Source: an uncultured Eggerthella sp. (GTDB taxonomy: Bacteria > Actinomycetota > Coriobacteriia > Coriobacteriales > Eggerthellaceae). From it: a stretch of 64,000 bases of DNA. Positions 9,069-17,228 of the stretch are shown here, piece after piece (positions within the stretch are counted from its first letter, which is position 1; each line of letters begins with the position of its first letter). The notes under the pieces were generated by a model. The model made no database searches. It was not told the DNA's origin and worked only from the letters and a program-made list of their open reading frames with translations. Where the stretch lies: the NCBI GenBank assembly GCA_900540345.1, contig UQFK01000002.1, positions 124,001 to 188,000 of the forward strand, written 5' to 3'. The position numbers and the translations under genes were made by a program.

Positions 9069-9842
9069 ATGAGTACCCATGATCCTTTGGTCCTCGGAGG
9101 CCGCTCGTTCAGTTCGCGGTTTATCCTTGGTTCCGGGAAATACTCCCTTGACCTGGTCGAAGCTGCCATCAAACATGCTGGGGCACAGATCATCACGCTC
9201 GCACTTCGCCGTGCGAACTCTGAGACCGACTCGATTCTCGAGCATATTCCCGATAACGTCACCTTGCTGCCCAACACCTCTGGTGCACGCACTGCAGAAG
9301 AGGCCGTGCGCATCGCTCGACTTTCGCGCGAATTGGGCTGCGGCGACTTCGTGAAGATCGAGATCATGCGCGACTCGAAGTATCTTCTGCCCGACAATCA
9401 CGAGACCATCAAAGCGACCGACACACTCGCAAACGAGGGTTTTATCGTGCTTCCCTACATGTATCCCGACTTGAATGTTGCTCGCGATCTGGTCGAAGCG
9501 GGAGCGGCAGCTGTCATGCCGCTCGGAGCACCTATCGGTTCGAATAAGGGACTTGCGACAAAAGATTTCATTCAGATCCTCATTGATGAGATCGATCTGC
9601 CAATCATCGTGGATGCAGGTATCGGGCGCCCCTCGCAGGCTGCAGAAGCAATGGAGATGGGAGCAGCAGCAGTGATGGCGAATACAGCGATCGCTACTGC
9701 AGGTGATGTGCCTACGATGGCCCATGCTTTCAAACTCGCTATCGAAGCGGGCCGAGAGGCGTATCTTGCAGGCCTTGGACGCGTTATCGAAAAAGGCGCA
9801 GTCGCCTCTTCCCCACTGACAGGTTTTCTGGAGGAGCGATGA
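9069..9842 (+). CDS. thiG: Thiazole synthase ThiG
   Basis: Start taken at ATG 9069 with the purine-rich AGGAAGAGAGAAG just upstream. The 257-residue TIM-barrel protein shows the Schiff-base lysine in CGDFVKIEIM (Lys96), which binds 1-deoxy-D-xylulose 5-phosphate, and the phosphate-binding loops GAPIGSNKGL, VDAGIGRPSQAAEAMEMG and ANTAIA. ThiG joins DXP, ThiS thiocarboxylate and dehydroglycine to make the thiazole phosphate. The last four bases overlap thiH (ATGA), indicating translational coupling. Confidence 0.95.
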   Translation: MSTHDPLVLGGRSFSSRFILGSGKYSLDLVEAAIKHAGAQIITLALRRANSETDSILEHIPDNVTLLPNTSGARTAEEAVRIARLSRELGCGDFVKIEIMRDSKYLLPDNHETIKATDTLANEGFIVLPYMYPDLNVARDLVEAGAAAVMPLGAPIGSNKGLATKDFIQILIDEIDLPIIVDAGIGRPSQAAEAMEMGAAAVMANTAIATAGDVPTMAHAFKLAIEAGREAYLAGLGRVIEKGAVASSPLTGFLEER

Positions 9843-11044
9843 GCAAGAAGGTCGCAGCACACCAACCTATGGAAGGCATCACAGTCTTCGAGGTCGAAAA
9901 CAAGATCGACCACCTTACCTATCTGCCTGACATGCAGCAGATCGATCCTTCGATTCGCAACCAAGTCGAAGAGGCGTTCACCGCCTATGACCCGACGCGC
10001 TTCACGGTCGATGATGTCGAAGCAGCCTTGCAGGCAGACCCTGTCAGCCCGCGTGATTTTGCTGCGCTCCTCAGCCCTGCTGCAGAGCCCTACCTCGAAC
10101 AGATGGCACAGCGTGCGCGCGACGAGAAGCGCCGATTCTTCGGCGATAATGTCTACCTCTTCACGCCCGTCTACTTGGCAAATTATTGTGAAAACTACTG
10201 CATCTACTGCGGATTCAATTGTCATAATAAGATCCGCCGTGCACAACTCGATGCAACCGCAATCGAAGCCGAGATGGCTGCTATCGCACAAAGCGGGCTT
10301 GAAGAAATACTCATTCTTACGGGAGAGAGCCGCACAAAGAGCACCGTTGAATATATCGGCGAGGCATGCAAGATCGCATCGAAGTACTTCAAGAATGTCG
10401 GGCTTGAGGTTTATCCAATGAACTCAGATGAGTATGCTTACCTGCATGAATGCGGTGCCGACTACGTAACCGTCTTCCAAGAGACCTACGAGCCTGAGCG
10501 CTATGAAGAACTCCATCTTGCCGGTCATAAACGCGTATTCCCTTATCGCCTCGAGGCGCAAGAACGCGCGCTCATGGGCGGCATGCGCGGTGTTGCTTTC
10601 GCAGCGCTTCTGGGGCTTGCGGATTTCCGCCGCGATGCCTTCGCTACGGGCATACATGCCTATCTTTTACAGAAGAAGTATCCTCATGCCGAGATCTCGC
10701 TGTCTTGCCCGCGCCTGCGCCCTATTACCAACAACGACCAGATCAATCCGCACGATGTGCACGAGCGCCAGTTATTGCAGGTCATGTGCGCTTACCGCAT
10801 CTTCTTGCCTTTTGCGGGCATGACCATCTCGACTCGCGAGCGTGAAGGATTTCGCAACAACGTGGTCGACATCGCAGCGACCAAGATATCAGCTGGCGTA
10901 TCGACAGGCATCGGAGGCCATGAAGGCGAAGAGCAAGGCGATGACCAGTTCGAGATCGCTGATAGTCGTACGGTCGATGAAGTCGTAGCTGCCCTTCGAG
11001 GACGTGGTCTTCAACCAGTCATGAACGATTACGTCTACGTATGA
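9839..11044 (+). CDS. thiH: 2-Iminoacetate synthase ThiH (radical SAM)
   Basis: A 401-residue radical SAM enzyme with the cluster motif in NYCENYCIYCGF (Cys117, Cys121, Cys124) and the SAM-binding block ILILTGESR near 157-165. It cleaves tyrosine to dehydroglycine (2-iminoacetate) and p-cresol, the anaerobic alternative to glycine oxidase ThiO, consistent with an anaerobe. The C-terminal biotin/ThiH-associated region ends DEVVAALRGRGLQPVMNDYVYV-like, as expected. ATGA overlaps join it to thiG before and thiE after. Confidence 0.95.
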   Translation: MSKKVAAHQPMEGITVFEVENKIDHLTYLPDMQQIDPSIRNQVEEAFTAYDPTRFTVDDVEAALQADPVSPRDFAALLSPAAEPYLEQMAQRARDEKRRFFGDNVYLFTPVYLANYCENYCIYCGFNCHNKIRRAQLDATAIEAEMAAIAQSGLEEILILTGESRTKSTVEYIGEACKIASKYFKNVGLEVYPMNSDEYAYLHECGADYVTVFQETYEPERYEELHLAGHKRVFPYRLEAQERALMGGMRGVAFAALLGLADFRRDAFATGIHAYLLQKKYPHAEISLSCPRLRPITNNDQINPHDVHERQLLQVMCAYRIFLPFAGMTISTREREGFRNNVVDIAATKISAGVSTGIGGHEGEEQGDDQFEIADSRTVDEVVAALRGRGLQPVMNDYVYV

Positions 11045-11667
11045 GAAAGGCAGAAAAGACCATGTCCTTCCAGATCATCGCTGTTACGAATCGTGCGCTT
11101 TGTGCAGAGCCCTTACCTACACGTGTTGCAAAACTATGCGCGGCTGGTATCGATCGCGTCATCGTACGCGAAAAGGATCTTCCCGAGCGCGACTATATCG
11201 CCCTTGTGCACGCCATCTTGCATGAGCTTGCCCTTGATGAGCGCGACAAGATCGTGGTGAATACTTTTGTCGATGTCGCTCAAGAACTTGGTATCCCTCG
11301 TGTTCAACTCCCTTTACCCGAATTGAACAATCATCGCGATTTTTCTCACGAATTTCACGAGGTAGGCGTCTCTGTTCACGGTGTGTCAGAAGCAGCGCTC
11401 GCACAGAAGCTTGGCGCGGACTATCTGATCGCAGGTCATATCTTCCCGACCGACTGCAAGGCCGACCTGGCCCCTCGGGGGTTAACCTTCTTACGCGAGG
11501 TCTGCGATGCGGTGTCGCTGCCTGTTTATGCTATCGGTGGTATCGAAAAGGAAACAATCGCCTCTGTGCATGATACCGGAGCAGCAGGCGCATGCCTGAT
11601 GAGCAGCCTTATGCTGTGCGCAGATCCTGCCGAAGAGCTTCAGCGTCTTCGCGCTGCTCTTTATTAA
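11041..11667 (+). CDS. thiE: Thiamine phosphate synthase-like protein (ThiE/TenI)
   Basis: A TIM-barrel protein of 208 residues beginning at an ATG that overlaps the thiH stop; an internal ATG at 11062 (MSFQIIAVTNR) with AAAGG upstream is a good alternative start. Visible elements are VIVREKDLPERDY (pyrophosphate-binding Arg/Lys pair), GVSVHGVSEA (around 113-122), DYLIAGHIFPTDCKAD and VYAIGGIEKE. ThiE couples hydroxymethylpyrimidine diphosphate with thiazole phosphate. The Asn/His pattern differs from the strictest ThiE motifs (HVNDR/HLGQED are not present as such), so a TenI-like thiazole tautomerase role in the operon is an alternative. Confidence 0.75.
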   Translation: MRKAEKTMSFQIIAVTNRALCAEPLPTRVAKLCAAGIDRVIVREKDLPERDYIALVHAILHELALDERDKIVVNTFVDVAQELGIPRVQLPLPELNNHRDFSHEFHEVGVSVHGVSEAALAQKLGADYLIAGHIFPTDCKADLAPRGLTFLREVCDAVSLPVYAIGGIEKETIASVHDTGAAGACLMSSLMLCADPAEELQRLRAALY

Positions 11668-11707
11668 GAGCGGGTGTGCTTAGCAAGGCCGTGCGTCCCG
11701 ATCGTGA

Positions 11708-12547
11708 TCATCCAAAAACGCGGCGGGTATTCTGCTCGATAGCAGAAAGGATGTCTGGGCCACGAAGGGCGACAAGTTGCTCATAGGCTGAATCCAACGC
11801 TGTTGCATACTGCACACAGGTCACCTCGAACGAATCGGCGCTCTCTTCTTTTTGCCTTTCTTCAGGCAGATCTGTCTCAACGAATAACTGCCCAACAGGA
11901 ATCGCTTTAGCATATTCGCGACCGCGTTTAGTGTTCAACATGAACGCATTGACAGAAAAGCAGCATCCAAGCTCTCTTGCGCGCTGCAACTGCGCGCTTG
12001 AGCCTGAAAACCAGTGGAAGATCGCCACGTTATCTGTCAACAGCTTGTATTCTTGCAAAAGGTCGAGCATGACATCTGCGCTCTGCACTGCATGAAAGGA
12101 AAAGACGCGCTGCGACTCGCGGCCATGTTCGCATACAGCCTCCCGTGCGCATATCGCCAAGATCGCACGCAACACCTGGACTTGAGCTGCTTTGGTTTCC
12201 TCCTCGCTCACAAAGATGCTTCGCGCAATCCCCTTCTTACCAAAATCGAGCCCTACCTCGCCAATGTAGCGCGATCGGAGGATATCATCGCTCGAGGCAT
12301 CGATATCATGCATACCTACATCGCCTGATGAGACCCACCAAGGATGAGCACCGAACCCCACCTTCAGCGAATCCCACGGCTCGAGCAGCTGCTGCGTACG
12401 CACGAAATCCGTCGGACTTACGGTGGTCGAAAATGCACCTGCATACCGCTGTGCCACCCATGAAGCAATGCGCTCAGGATAAGGCGCGAATGAAAGATGA
12501 CAGTGTGCATCGAAGCGGGTTTTGAGATGACACGCTCCCATCGTCAT
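11708..12547 (-). CDS. TatD family metal-dependent deoxyribonuclease/hydrolase
   Basis: The 279-residue product has all TatD metal-site blocks in order: FDAHCHLSF near 12-20, VGFGAHPWW near 63-71, RYIGEVGLDF near 92-101 (metal-bridging Glu), FSFHAVQSA, FHWFSG and LFVETDLPE (final Asp). Family members are magnesium-dependent 3'-5' exonucleases or deacylases acting on DNA, RNA or D-Tyr-tRNA; the substrate here is unknown. The ATG overlaps the tcdA stop by four bases, so the two are coupled. The sequence is more divergent than housekeeping YcfH proteins. Confidence 0.82.
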   Translation of the reverse strand: MTMGACHLKTRFDAHCHLSFAPYPERIASWVAQRYAGAFSTTVSPTDFVRTQQLLEPWDSLKVGFGAHPWWVSSGDVGMHDIDASSDDILRSRYIGEVGLDFGKKGIARSIFVSEEETKAAQVQVLRAILAICAREAVCEHGRESQRVFSFHAVQSADVMLDLLQEYKLLTDNVAIFHWFSGSSAQLQRARELGCCFSVNAFMLNTKRGREYAKAIPVGQLFVETDLPEERQKEESADSFEVTCVQYATALDSAYEQLVALRGPDILSAIEQNTRRVFG

Positions 12548-13356
12548 GACCTTCCCGCAAGATCGCGCAGCACTTCGCCTGCAATCATCTGACCGAAGAT
12601 CGGCGGTACGAACGATGCTGTCCCCAGATCGCTGCGCTCATGCCGCTCCCAGTCAGCAGCAACTTCAGTTTCGAGTGGCTGCTCGCATGAATAGAGCACT
12701 TTTAGTTGCTTGATGCCTCGCTTCCTGCCTTCTTTGCGCATGATGCGGCAAAGTGGGCAATTCACCGTCTCATAAAGATCGGCGATCTTAAAACATTCAG
12801 GATGTATCTTGTTCGCGCCGCCCATGCTACTGATGAGCTTGAAATCGTAATTTGGTGCAAGTTCAGCGAGCTTTAGTTTTGCTGAAACAGTATCTATCGC
12901 ATCGACCACGTAATCCACATCACGCGCATACGCATCGAGGAACTCAGCCATCTCTTCTTGACGTAAGAAATCGAAGATCTTCGTGACCTGAGCTTCAGGG
13001 TTGATGTCTTTGATCATGGCTTCCATCACATCGACCTTACGACGTCCAAGCGTTGAATAGAATGCGATCGCCTGACGGTTGATATTACTTTCGGCCACCA
13101 CATCGCGATCGAGAATGGTCAGGTGTCCAACACCGCCACGAGCGAGCGCTTCGATACAATTCGAACCTACGCCCCCTACTCCGAGCACGAGTACCCGTGC
13201 ATCCATGATCTGGCGAAGACCCTCTTCGCCCCATAGCGTTCGCAACTTTTCGTAGCGTGCAGGCAGCGTTTCTGTCTGTCCGTGACGACTGCTGTCAGCT
13301 CCGCTCGCTGAGGCTTTCATATTCTGTTGCTCGCTCACAGGCACCTGGGTGCACAT
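12544..13356 (-). CDS. tcdA: tRNA threonylcarbamoyladenosine dehydratase TcdA
   Basis: An E1-like protein of 270 residues with the ATP-binding motif LGVGGVGSN near 58-66, ILDRDVVAESNINRQ, and the C-terminal signature NCPLCRIMRKEGRKRG, which is diagnostic for the TcdA/CsdL/YgdL family rather than ThiF or MoeB. TcdA cyclises t6A37 in tRNA to ct6A in an ATP-dependent reaction; the t6A-making genes tsaB/D/E are elsewhere in this window (50954-53924). Start at 13356 is supported by AAGGTGAG upstream. The first 30 residues are a non-conserved polar extension. Confidence 0.9.
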   Translation of the reverse strand: MCTQVPVSEQQNMKASASGADSSRHGQTETLPARYEKLRTLWGEEGLRQIMDARVLVLGVGGVGSNCIEALARGGVGHLTILDRDVVAESNINRQAIAFYSTLGRRKVDVMEAMIKDINPEAQVTKIFDFLRQEEMAEFLDAYARDVDYVVDAIDTVSAKLKLAELAPNYDFKLISSMGGANKIHPECFKIADLYETVNCPLCRIMRKEGRKRGIKQLKVLYSCEQPLETEVAADWERHERSDLGTASFVPPIFGQMIAGEVLRDLAGRS

Positions 13357-13534
13357 GGATCGCTCACCTTCTTCATGATCTTGCTCGTCACTTTCATACT
13401 ACCTTATGAAGAGATGTGATGTGATCGCAGGATCGCTTTCAAGGTTGCAGGTATTCAACTAGAAAATAACAGGTTCCCATCAAAAGCGTGCAGGCAAGAA
13501 AACCCCTGTTCGGTAGTGATAATTTAAAGATGCA

Positions 13535-13584
13535 GCCCAACGAAGGCGCGCCTGGATCACCCTCCTCAGCACACCTTGTTGGGC
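13535..13584 (+). other. Leader stem-loop before the baeRF gene
   Basis: GCCCAACGAAGG (13535-13546) can pair with CCTTGTTGGGC (13574-13584), a long stem with a 27-base loop ending 31 bases before the start codon and 16 bases before the AAGGAGG ribosome site. There is no T run after it, so it looks like a leader structure rather than a terminator. The remaining gap from 13357 shows no gene; GATAAT near 13518 may be a -10 box. Confidence 0.45.
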
Positions 13585-13615
13585 ACTTCTAACCATCACA
13601 ACAAGGAGGCTTGCC

Positions 13616-14470
13616 ATGCGTCCCATTCATCACACGAAAGACACTGTTGTCGTCATCGACGATCTTGCCAATCTCGCTCCTGCGACCGAAGGCCCGGTCG
13701 TTTCACTCTATCTTCCTACTGAATACAAGCGCCTACGCTCGAATAAAGAGCGTATCGAGATGAAGGATCTCATGAAAGAGGCAAAGCATCAGATCGATGC
13801 AAAGTATCCCGCTCAGCCCAACAACAAGATCCTCGTACATCTCGATGATGTCATCAACGCTCCTGATGAAGGCCTTTGGCTCAATGCAGAAGCAGGTGTA
13901 GCGCTGTTTGCAGATACGGATCATGTTTTCGTTGCTGATCTACATCATAAGGTAAAGCCAGAAGTGTTCGTTGGCGACAACTGGGAGCTCGGTCCGCTCG
14001 AAGGCGATGCCTTTCAGCAGAGCGACTATTACATCCTTGCCGTCTCGACTGACCGTTTCGGCCTGATCGAAGGCAAGGGCAACTACCTGAATCATGTTGA
14101 TATCGAAGATGAGGGCGTCGCTTCCCAGTTCGGCGAGATCATGCACGACCAGAGCGATGCTCCTGCGCTCGATCATCACATGCTCATGAAACGATTGAAT
14201 CCCTATCATGACTATCGTTCACGCAACGAGGTCACTGAGCTGGAAAGCGAGAAGTTCTTCCGCTATATCAATAAGGTCGTCCAAGATACGTTGCTTCCCG
14301 ACAATACGGTGCCCGTCATCTTGGCAAGCCTGCCAGAACATCAGGAGAAATTCCGCAAGATCGCGACTATTCCCCATCTTCTCGATCGCGGCATCGAGAA
14401 GAATCCTGCCAGCATGAGCTCGAAGGAGCTTGCTGAAGCCGCCTATCACATCCTTGAGGATGGAGAGTAA
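13616..14470 (+). CDS. baeRF-type (bacterial archaeo-eukaryotic release factor-like) protein
   Basis: This 284-residue protein resembles the bacterial homologues of archaeo-eukaryotic release factor domain proteins (baeRF family): VVSLYLPTEYKR near 27-38, the segment LWLNAEAGVALFADTDHVFVADLHHKV, and DYYILAVSTDRFGLIEGKGNYLNHV, an L7Ae-like fold core. Related proteins are proposed to act in ribosome hibernation or rescue; this is a family-level inference and the catalytic GGQ motif of true release factors is not seen. A strong AAGGAGG precedes the ATG. It is a single-gene unit with a leader stem-loop and a strong terminator. Composition is rich in acidic residues and lacks cysteine. Confidence 0.72.
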   Translation: MRPIHHTKDTVVVIDDLANLAPATEGPVVSLYLPTEYKRLRSNKERIEMKDLMKEAKHQIDAKYPAQPNNKILVHLDDVINAPDEGLWLNAEAGVALFADTDHVFVADLHHKVKPEVFVGDNWELGPLEGDAFQQSDYYILAVSTDRFGLIEGKGNYLNHVDIEDEGVASQFGEIMHDQSDAPALDHHMLMKRLNPYHDYRSRNEVTELESEKFFRYINKVVQDTLLPDNTVPVILASLPEHQEKFRKIATIPHLLDRGIEKNPASMSSKELAEAAYHILEDGE

Positions 14471-14583
14471 CACGCTCGAATATCAAAGGACCCGGGAAGA
14501 GCGCCCGTGATCGAAGCCAACAGCATTTCGATCTCTCTCGTTAACACTGCACACTGCTCTTCCCTCGTGGTCTTGGAGGGGCA

Positions 14584-14614
14584 AAGAGGGGAGCCAAGCT
14601 CCCCTCTTTTTTTG
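14584..14614. terminator. Bidirectional rho-independent terminator
   Basis: AAAGAGGGGAGC-CAA-GCTCCCCTC followed by seven T on the plus strand; A-rich on the left, so it can serve both the plus-strand baeRF gene and the minus-strand phosphatase gene that converge here. Confidence 0.85.
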
Positions 14615-14628
14615 TCCGTATGCGAAGA

Positions 14629-15459
14629 TCAGAAAAGATAGAGATCGGCTAAAAGCTTGCGTTTTGCAGGTGTCAGATCGAGCGCTTCGGTGAGATAGGC
14701 ATCGAGGCTACCGTATTCCTTTTCGAGTGCATCCATAGCTGCATCGATATATTCCTTATGTGCGCAAATGAGCGCCAACAGCGCCTCGTCGCTCTTATCC
14801 GCAAGATGAACCTTCTCCAAATCCCGAGCGATCCGCTTCATCTTCTGACGTGCAAAAAGATTCGTTGCAAGATAATCTTCCATGATCGTCTCAGGAGGAA
14901 CCCCGAGTGCGAAAAGCACGAGCATGCTCGCAATACCTGTGCGGTCCTTGCCTTCAGAGCAATGCCAGAGCACCGCTCCTTGTTCTTGGGCGAGCAGAAT
15001 CTCGAAGAGTTGCTTGTATGCAGCGATACCTGTTTCATCCAAGAGCATGAGCGGATAGGTCTCGCAGATCACTCCCATTGGATCGCCCTTCAATTTGCAA
15101 AACTCATTCCAGAGCGACCGAAGGCTATGCTCATGGGTAAGGCCAACTGCACTACCCGATAAGACAGGAAGACTCACATGCTTCACACCTGGCATGCGAT
15201 CGACTGGATCGGGAGCAGCTTTCTGCTCCACATCAGTACGGAGATCGATCACCGTACGTAGATCACACTCATCGATCAGAATATGAATATCGTTATCAGA
15301 GAGCTTATCCAATCCATCGGAGCGAATGAGCCTCTTGGCACGTACGCGCTGGCCTGTTACGGTCTTCATCCCGCCTTGATCGCGCGTGTTATGCGTTCCA
15401 TCAAGTTCGATCAATCCGTAATCGGTCATACCACCTGTTGGCTCGATGCTATCTGTCAT
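14629..15459 (-). CDS. Tyrosine-protein phosphatase (Y_phosphatase3 family)
   Basis: A 276-residue phosphatase of the MptpB-like family. The N-terminal block LIELDGTHNTRDQGG is the family signature and the P-loop is HCSEGKDRTG at 166-175, with nucleophile Cys167 and Arg173; the Lys and Asp in the loop are typical of these dual-substrate (protein and phosphoinositide) phosphatases. I chose ATG 15459 because GAAGGGG lies five bases upstream; an upstream ATG at 15477 overlaps the antiporter stop by four bases and is the alternative. No signal peptide is seen. It is coupled to the antiporter gene; the target is unknown. Confidence 0.85.
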   Translation of the reverse strand: MTDSIEPTGGMTDYGLIELDGTHNTRDQGGMKTVTGQRVRAKRLIRSDGLDKLSDNDIHILIDECDLRTVIDLRTDVEQKAAPDPVDRMPGVKHVSLPVLSGSAVGLTHEHSLRSLWNEFCKLKGDPMGVICETYPLMLLDETGIAAYKQLFEILLAQEQGAVLWHCSEGKDRTGIASMLVLFALGVPPETIMEDYLATNLFARQKMKRIARDLEKVHLADKSDEALLALICAHKEYIDAAMDALEKEYGSLDAYLTEALDLTPAKRKLLADLYLF

Positions 15460-15473
15460 CACGACCCCTTCTT

Positions 15474-17039
15474 TCATCTCTTCTCCTTGCGCGTTGCAGC
15501 GTCTTCGCCCTTCTCGATGACCTCGAGATATCCTTCTTCATCGTAGCCACTCTTCGTTTCATCTCGATCTTCTTGCGCATCTTCAGCGCTCTGCATCTCT
15601 TCTTCATCAACAGGCGGGAGCGCACGGGCTTCCTTGTAGCGCTTCTGTAGTTCTTCGATGAAGCGCTGTGCATTGCGATCTTCTTCAACGCTATCCTTCG
15701 CAAGCTGACGAACGAGCGGTTTGATGCGCGAAGCAAGGTCGGGATCGTCTTGTTCGATGAGCGCGCGTGCCTTCGCGAGCAAACGGACCAGCTCTGCGCG
15801 ATCTCTCACAATGCTTGAAATGTCAGAGGGTTGCGCCGAGATCTCCTTCGCCAGATCGATGACGTGTGTATCGGAGAGACGAACCGTGGCTGAAGCAAGG
15901 GCGGGCATCACAAAGACGGTGATCGCACCCGCGCATACCAAAACAGATGCAACTTCGCTCGACATTGCGCCTGATTGCTGCGCAACCGTTGTGACTGCAA
16001 CGATGATCGGCAGTGCAGTGGTGCAGTAGAGCGCCACCGTGATGCGCGCACTTCGACTCAAATCGTGTCGATGTTTGCCGCTCGAGAGCGCGATAAATAT
16101 CGGTAAAGCACGAATGATCAACAACAAGATGATGAAGAAGATGAGCAGATCGGGACTCTGCCCCACCGCTGTCAAATCAATGTTCGCACCCGATACGATG
16201 AAGAAGAGCGGAATGAAGAAACCAAACGCTAGTCCATCGAGCTTCGTCTCGAGGCTCTTACTGCCTTCAGGGATGATGAAGCGCAAGATAAAGCCTGCCG
16301 CGAATGCGCCGAGCACGATATCGAGATCAAAGACCGCCGAGAGTGCGGTGAGCGCAACGAGTAGAAGGACGGTCACGCGCACCACGGTCTGCTGCGTCGT
16401 CTCAGCTCCCTCTCGAAGGAAGGTCTCGACCTTCTTCCAGCCCTTCAAGCGAGAGATGAACACTGCCATGAGCACCGCGATCGCCGCAAAGATGAGCAAC
16501 ACTATCACGCTTTGGAAGGTCGTGCGCGTGGAGAGCAAGAGTGCCATGGCTACCACAGGGCCAAGCTCGCCCCACGTACCGTACGAAAGTATCGCATCTC
16601 CGATCTTCGTTGCCATGAGGTTGCGCTCTTTTAGAATAGGAAGAAGCGTGCCCAATGCCGTTGTCGTGAGTGCGATAACCACCGCGATGCCATCGATGCC
16701 CTCAAGCGAGAACGCAGGCCACAGCCACACCGCCACGATGGCGATACCAAATGTCACAAGCCAGGTTGCAAACCCACGTTTTCCCTGATAGTTCGTTAGG
16801 TTCTTCGGGTCGATCTCGTATCCTGCCAGCAAGAACAAGAATGCCAAGCCAAGATCGGAGAGAAGCGATATCGCATCACCTACATGGATCCATCCGAGCA
16901 TATGCGGGCCGCACAAGGCTCCTGCGAAAAGCAGGAATACAGTTTCTGGAATGAGCTTTTGAGGAATCAAACGCGCAAGCAGAGGCGTGATGCTCGCCAG
17001 AAGTGCGATAAGCGCAAGCGAGACCAGTTCTTCTTCCAT
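15474..17039 (-). CDS. CPA2-family cation:proton antiporter (KefB-like)
   Basis: The 521-residue product has an N-terminal membrane domain of about twelve helices (1-390) with the CPA2 pattern: LLFAGALCGPHMLG near 35-48, LFLLAGYEIDPKNL near 70-83 (the conserved helix-breaking motif) and LGAFAAGFILRFIIPEG near 255-271. A hydrophilic tail of about 130 residues follows, acidic at its end, with no recognisable TrkA-N domain, so regulation by NAD via KTN is not expected. Start at 17039 has GGAGGG upstream. It probably exchanges K+ or Na+ for protons; the ion is not predictable. The divergent neighbour is a ClC channel, and the downstream gene is a phosphatase. Confidence 0.85.
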   Translation of the reverse strand: MEEELVSLALIALLASITPLLARLIPQKLIPETVFLLFAGALCGPHMLGWIHVGDAISLLSDLGLAFLFLLAGYEIDPKNLTNYQGKRGFATWLVTFGIAIVAVWLWPAFSLEGIDGIAVVIALTTTALGTLLPILKERNLMATKIGDAILSYGTWGELGPVVAMALLLSTRTTFQSVIVLLIFAAIAVLMAVFISRLKGWKKVETFLREGAETTQQTVVRVTVLLLVALTALSAVFDLDIVLGAFAAGFILRFIIPEGSKSLETKLDGLAFGFFIPLFFIVSGANIDLTAVGQSPDLLIFFIILLLIIRALPIFIALSSGKHRHDLSRSARITVALYCTTALPIIVAVTTVAQQSGAMSSEVASVLVCAGAITVFVMPALASATVRLSDTHVIDLAKEISAQPSDISSIVRDRAELVRLLAKARALIEQDDPDLASRIKPLVRQLAKDSVEEDRNAQRFIEELQKRYKEARALPPVDEEEMQSAEDAQEDRDETKSGYDEEGYLEVIEKGEDAATRKEKR

Positions 17040-17228
17040 GTTCGACCCTCCTTTTATCTCTATTAATTGTATGGCAATCTGCACGCATGCATGCAAAAGC
17101 ACGCCTGCATCCTGATGAAGCGTAACTCAATTGATGAAAAGCTGTGACGGAGCCTTGGTTTACCCGAATGTGCAGAAGTGGCACGATTAAAGAGCACGTA
17201 GTAAACCTTTAATCGAAGTTGGTCGTTC

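Noticed and set aside
9045..9860. 271-codon minus-strand frame opposite thiG
   Set aside because: Antisense shadow of a certain gene; composition rich in Cys, His and Arg, no motif.
16039..16788. 249-codon plus-strand frame inside the antiporter gene
   Set aside because: Opposite a clear CPA2 membrane protein; Ser/Met/Arg-rich nonsense composition.
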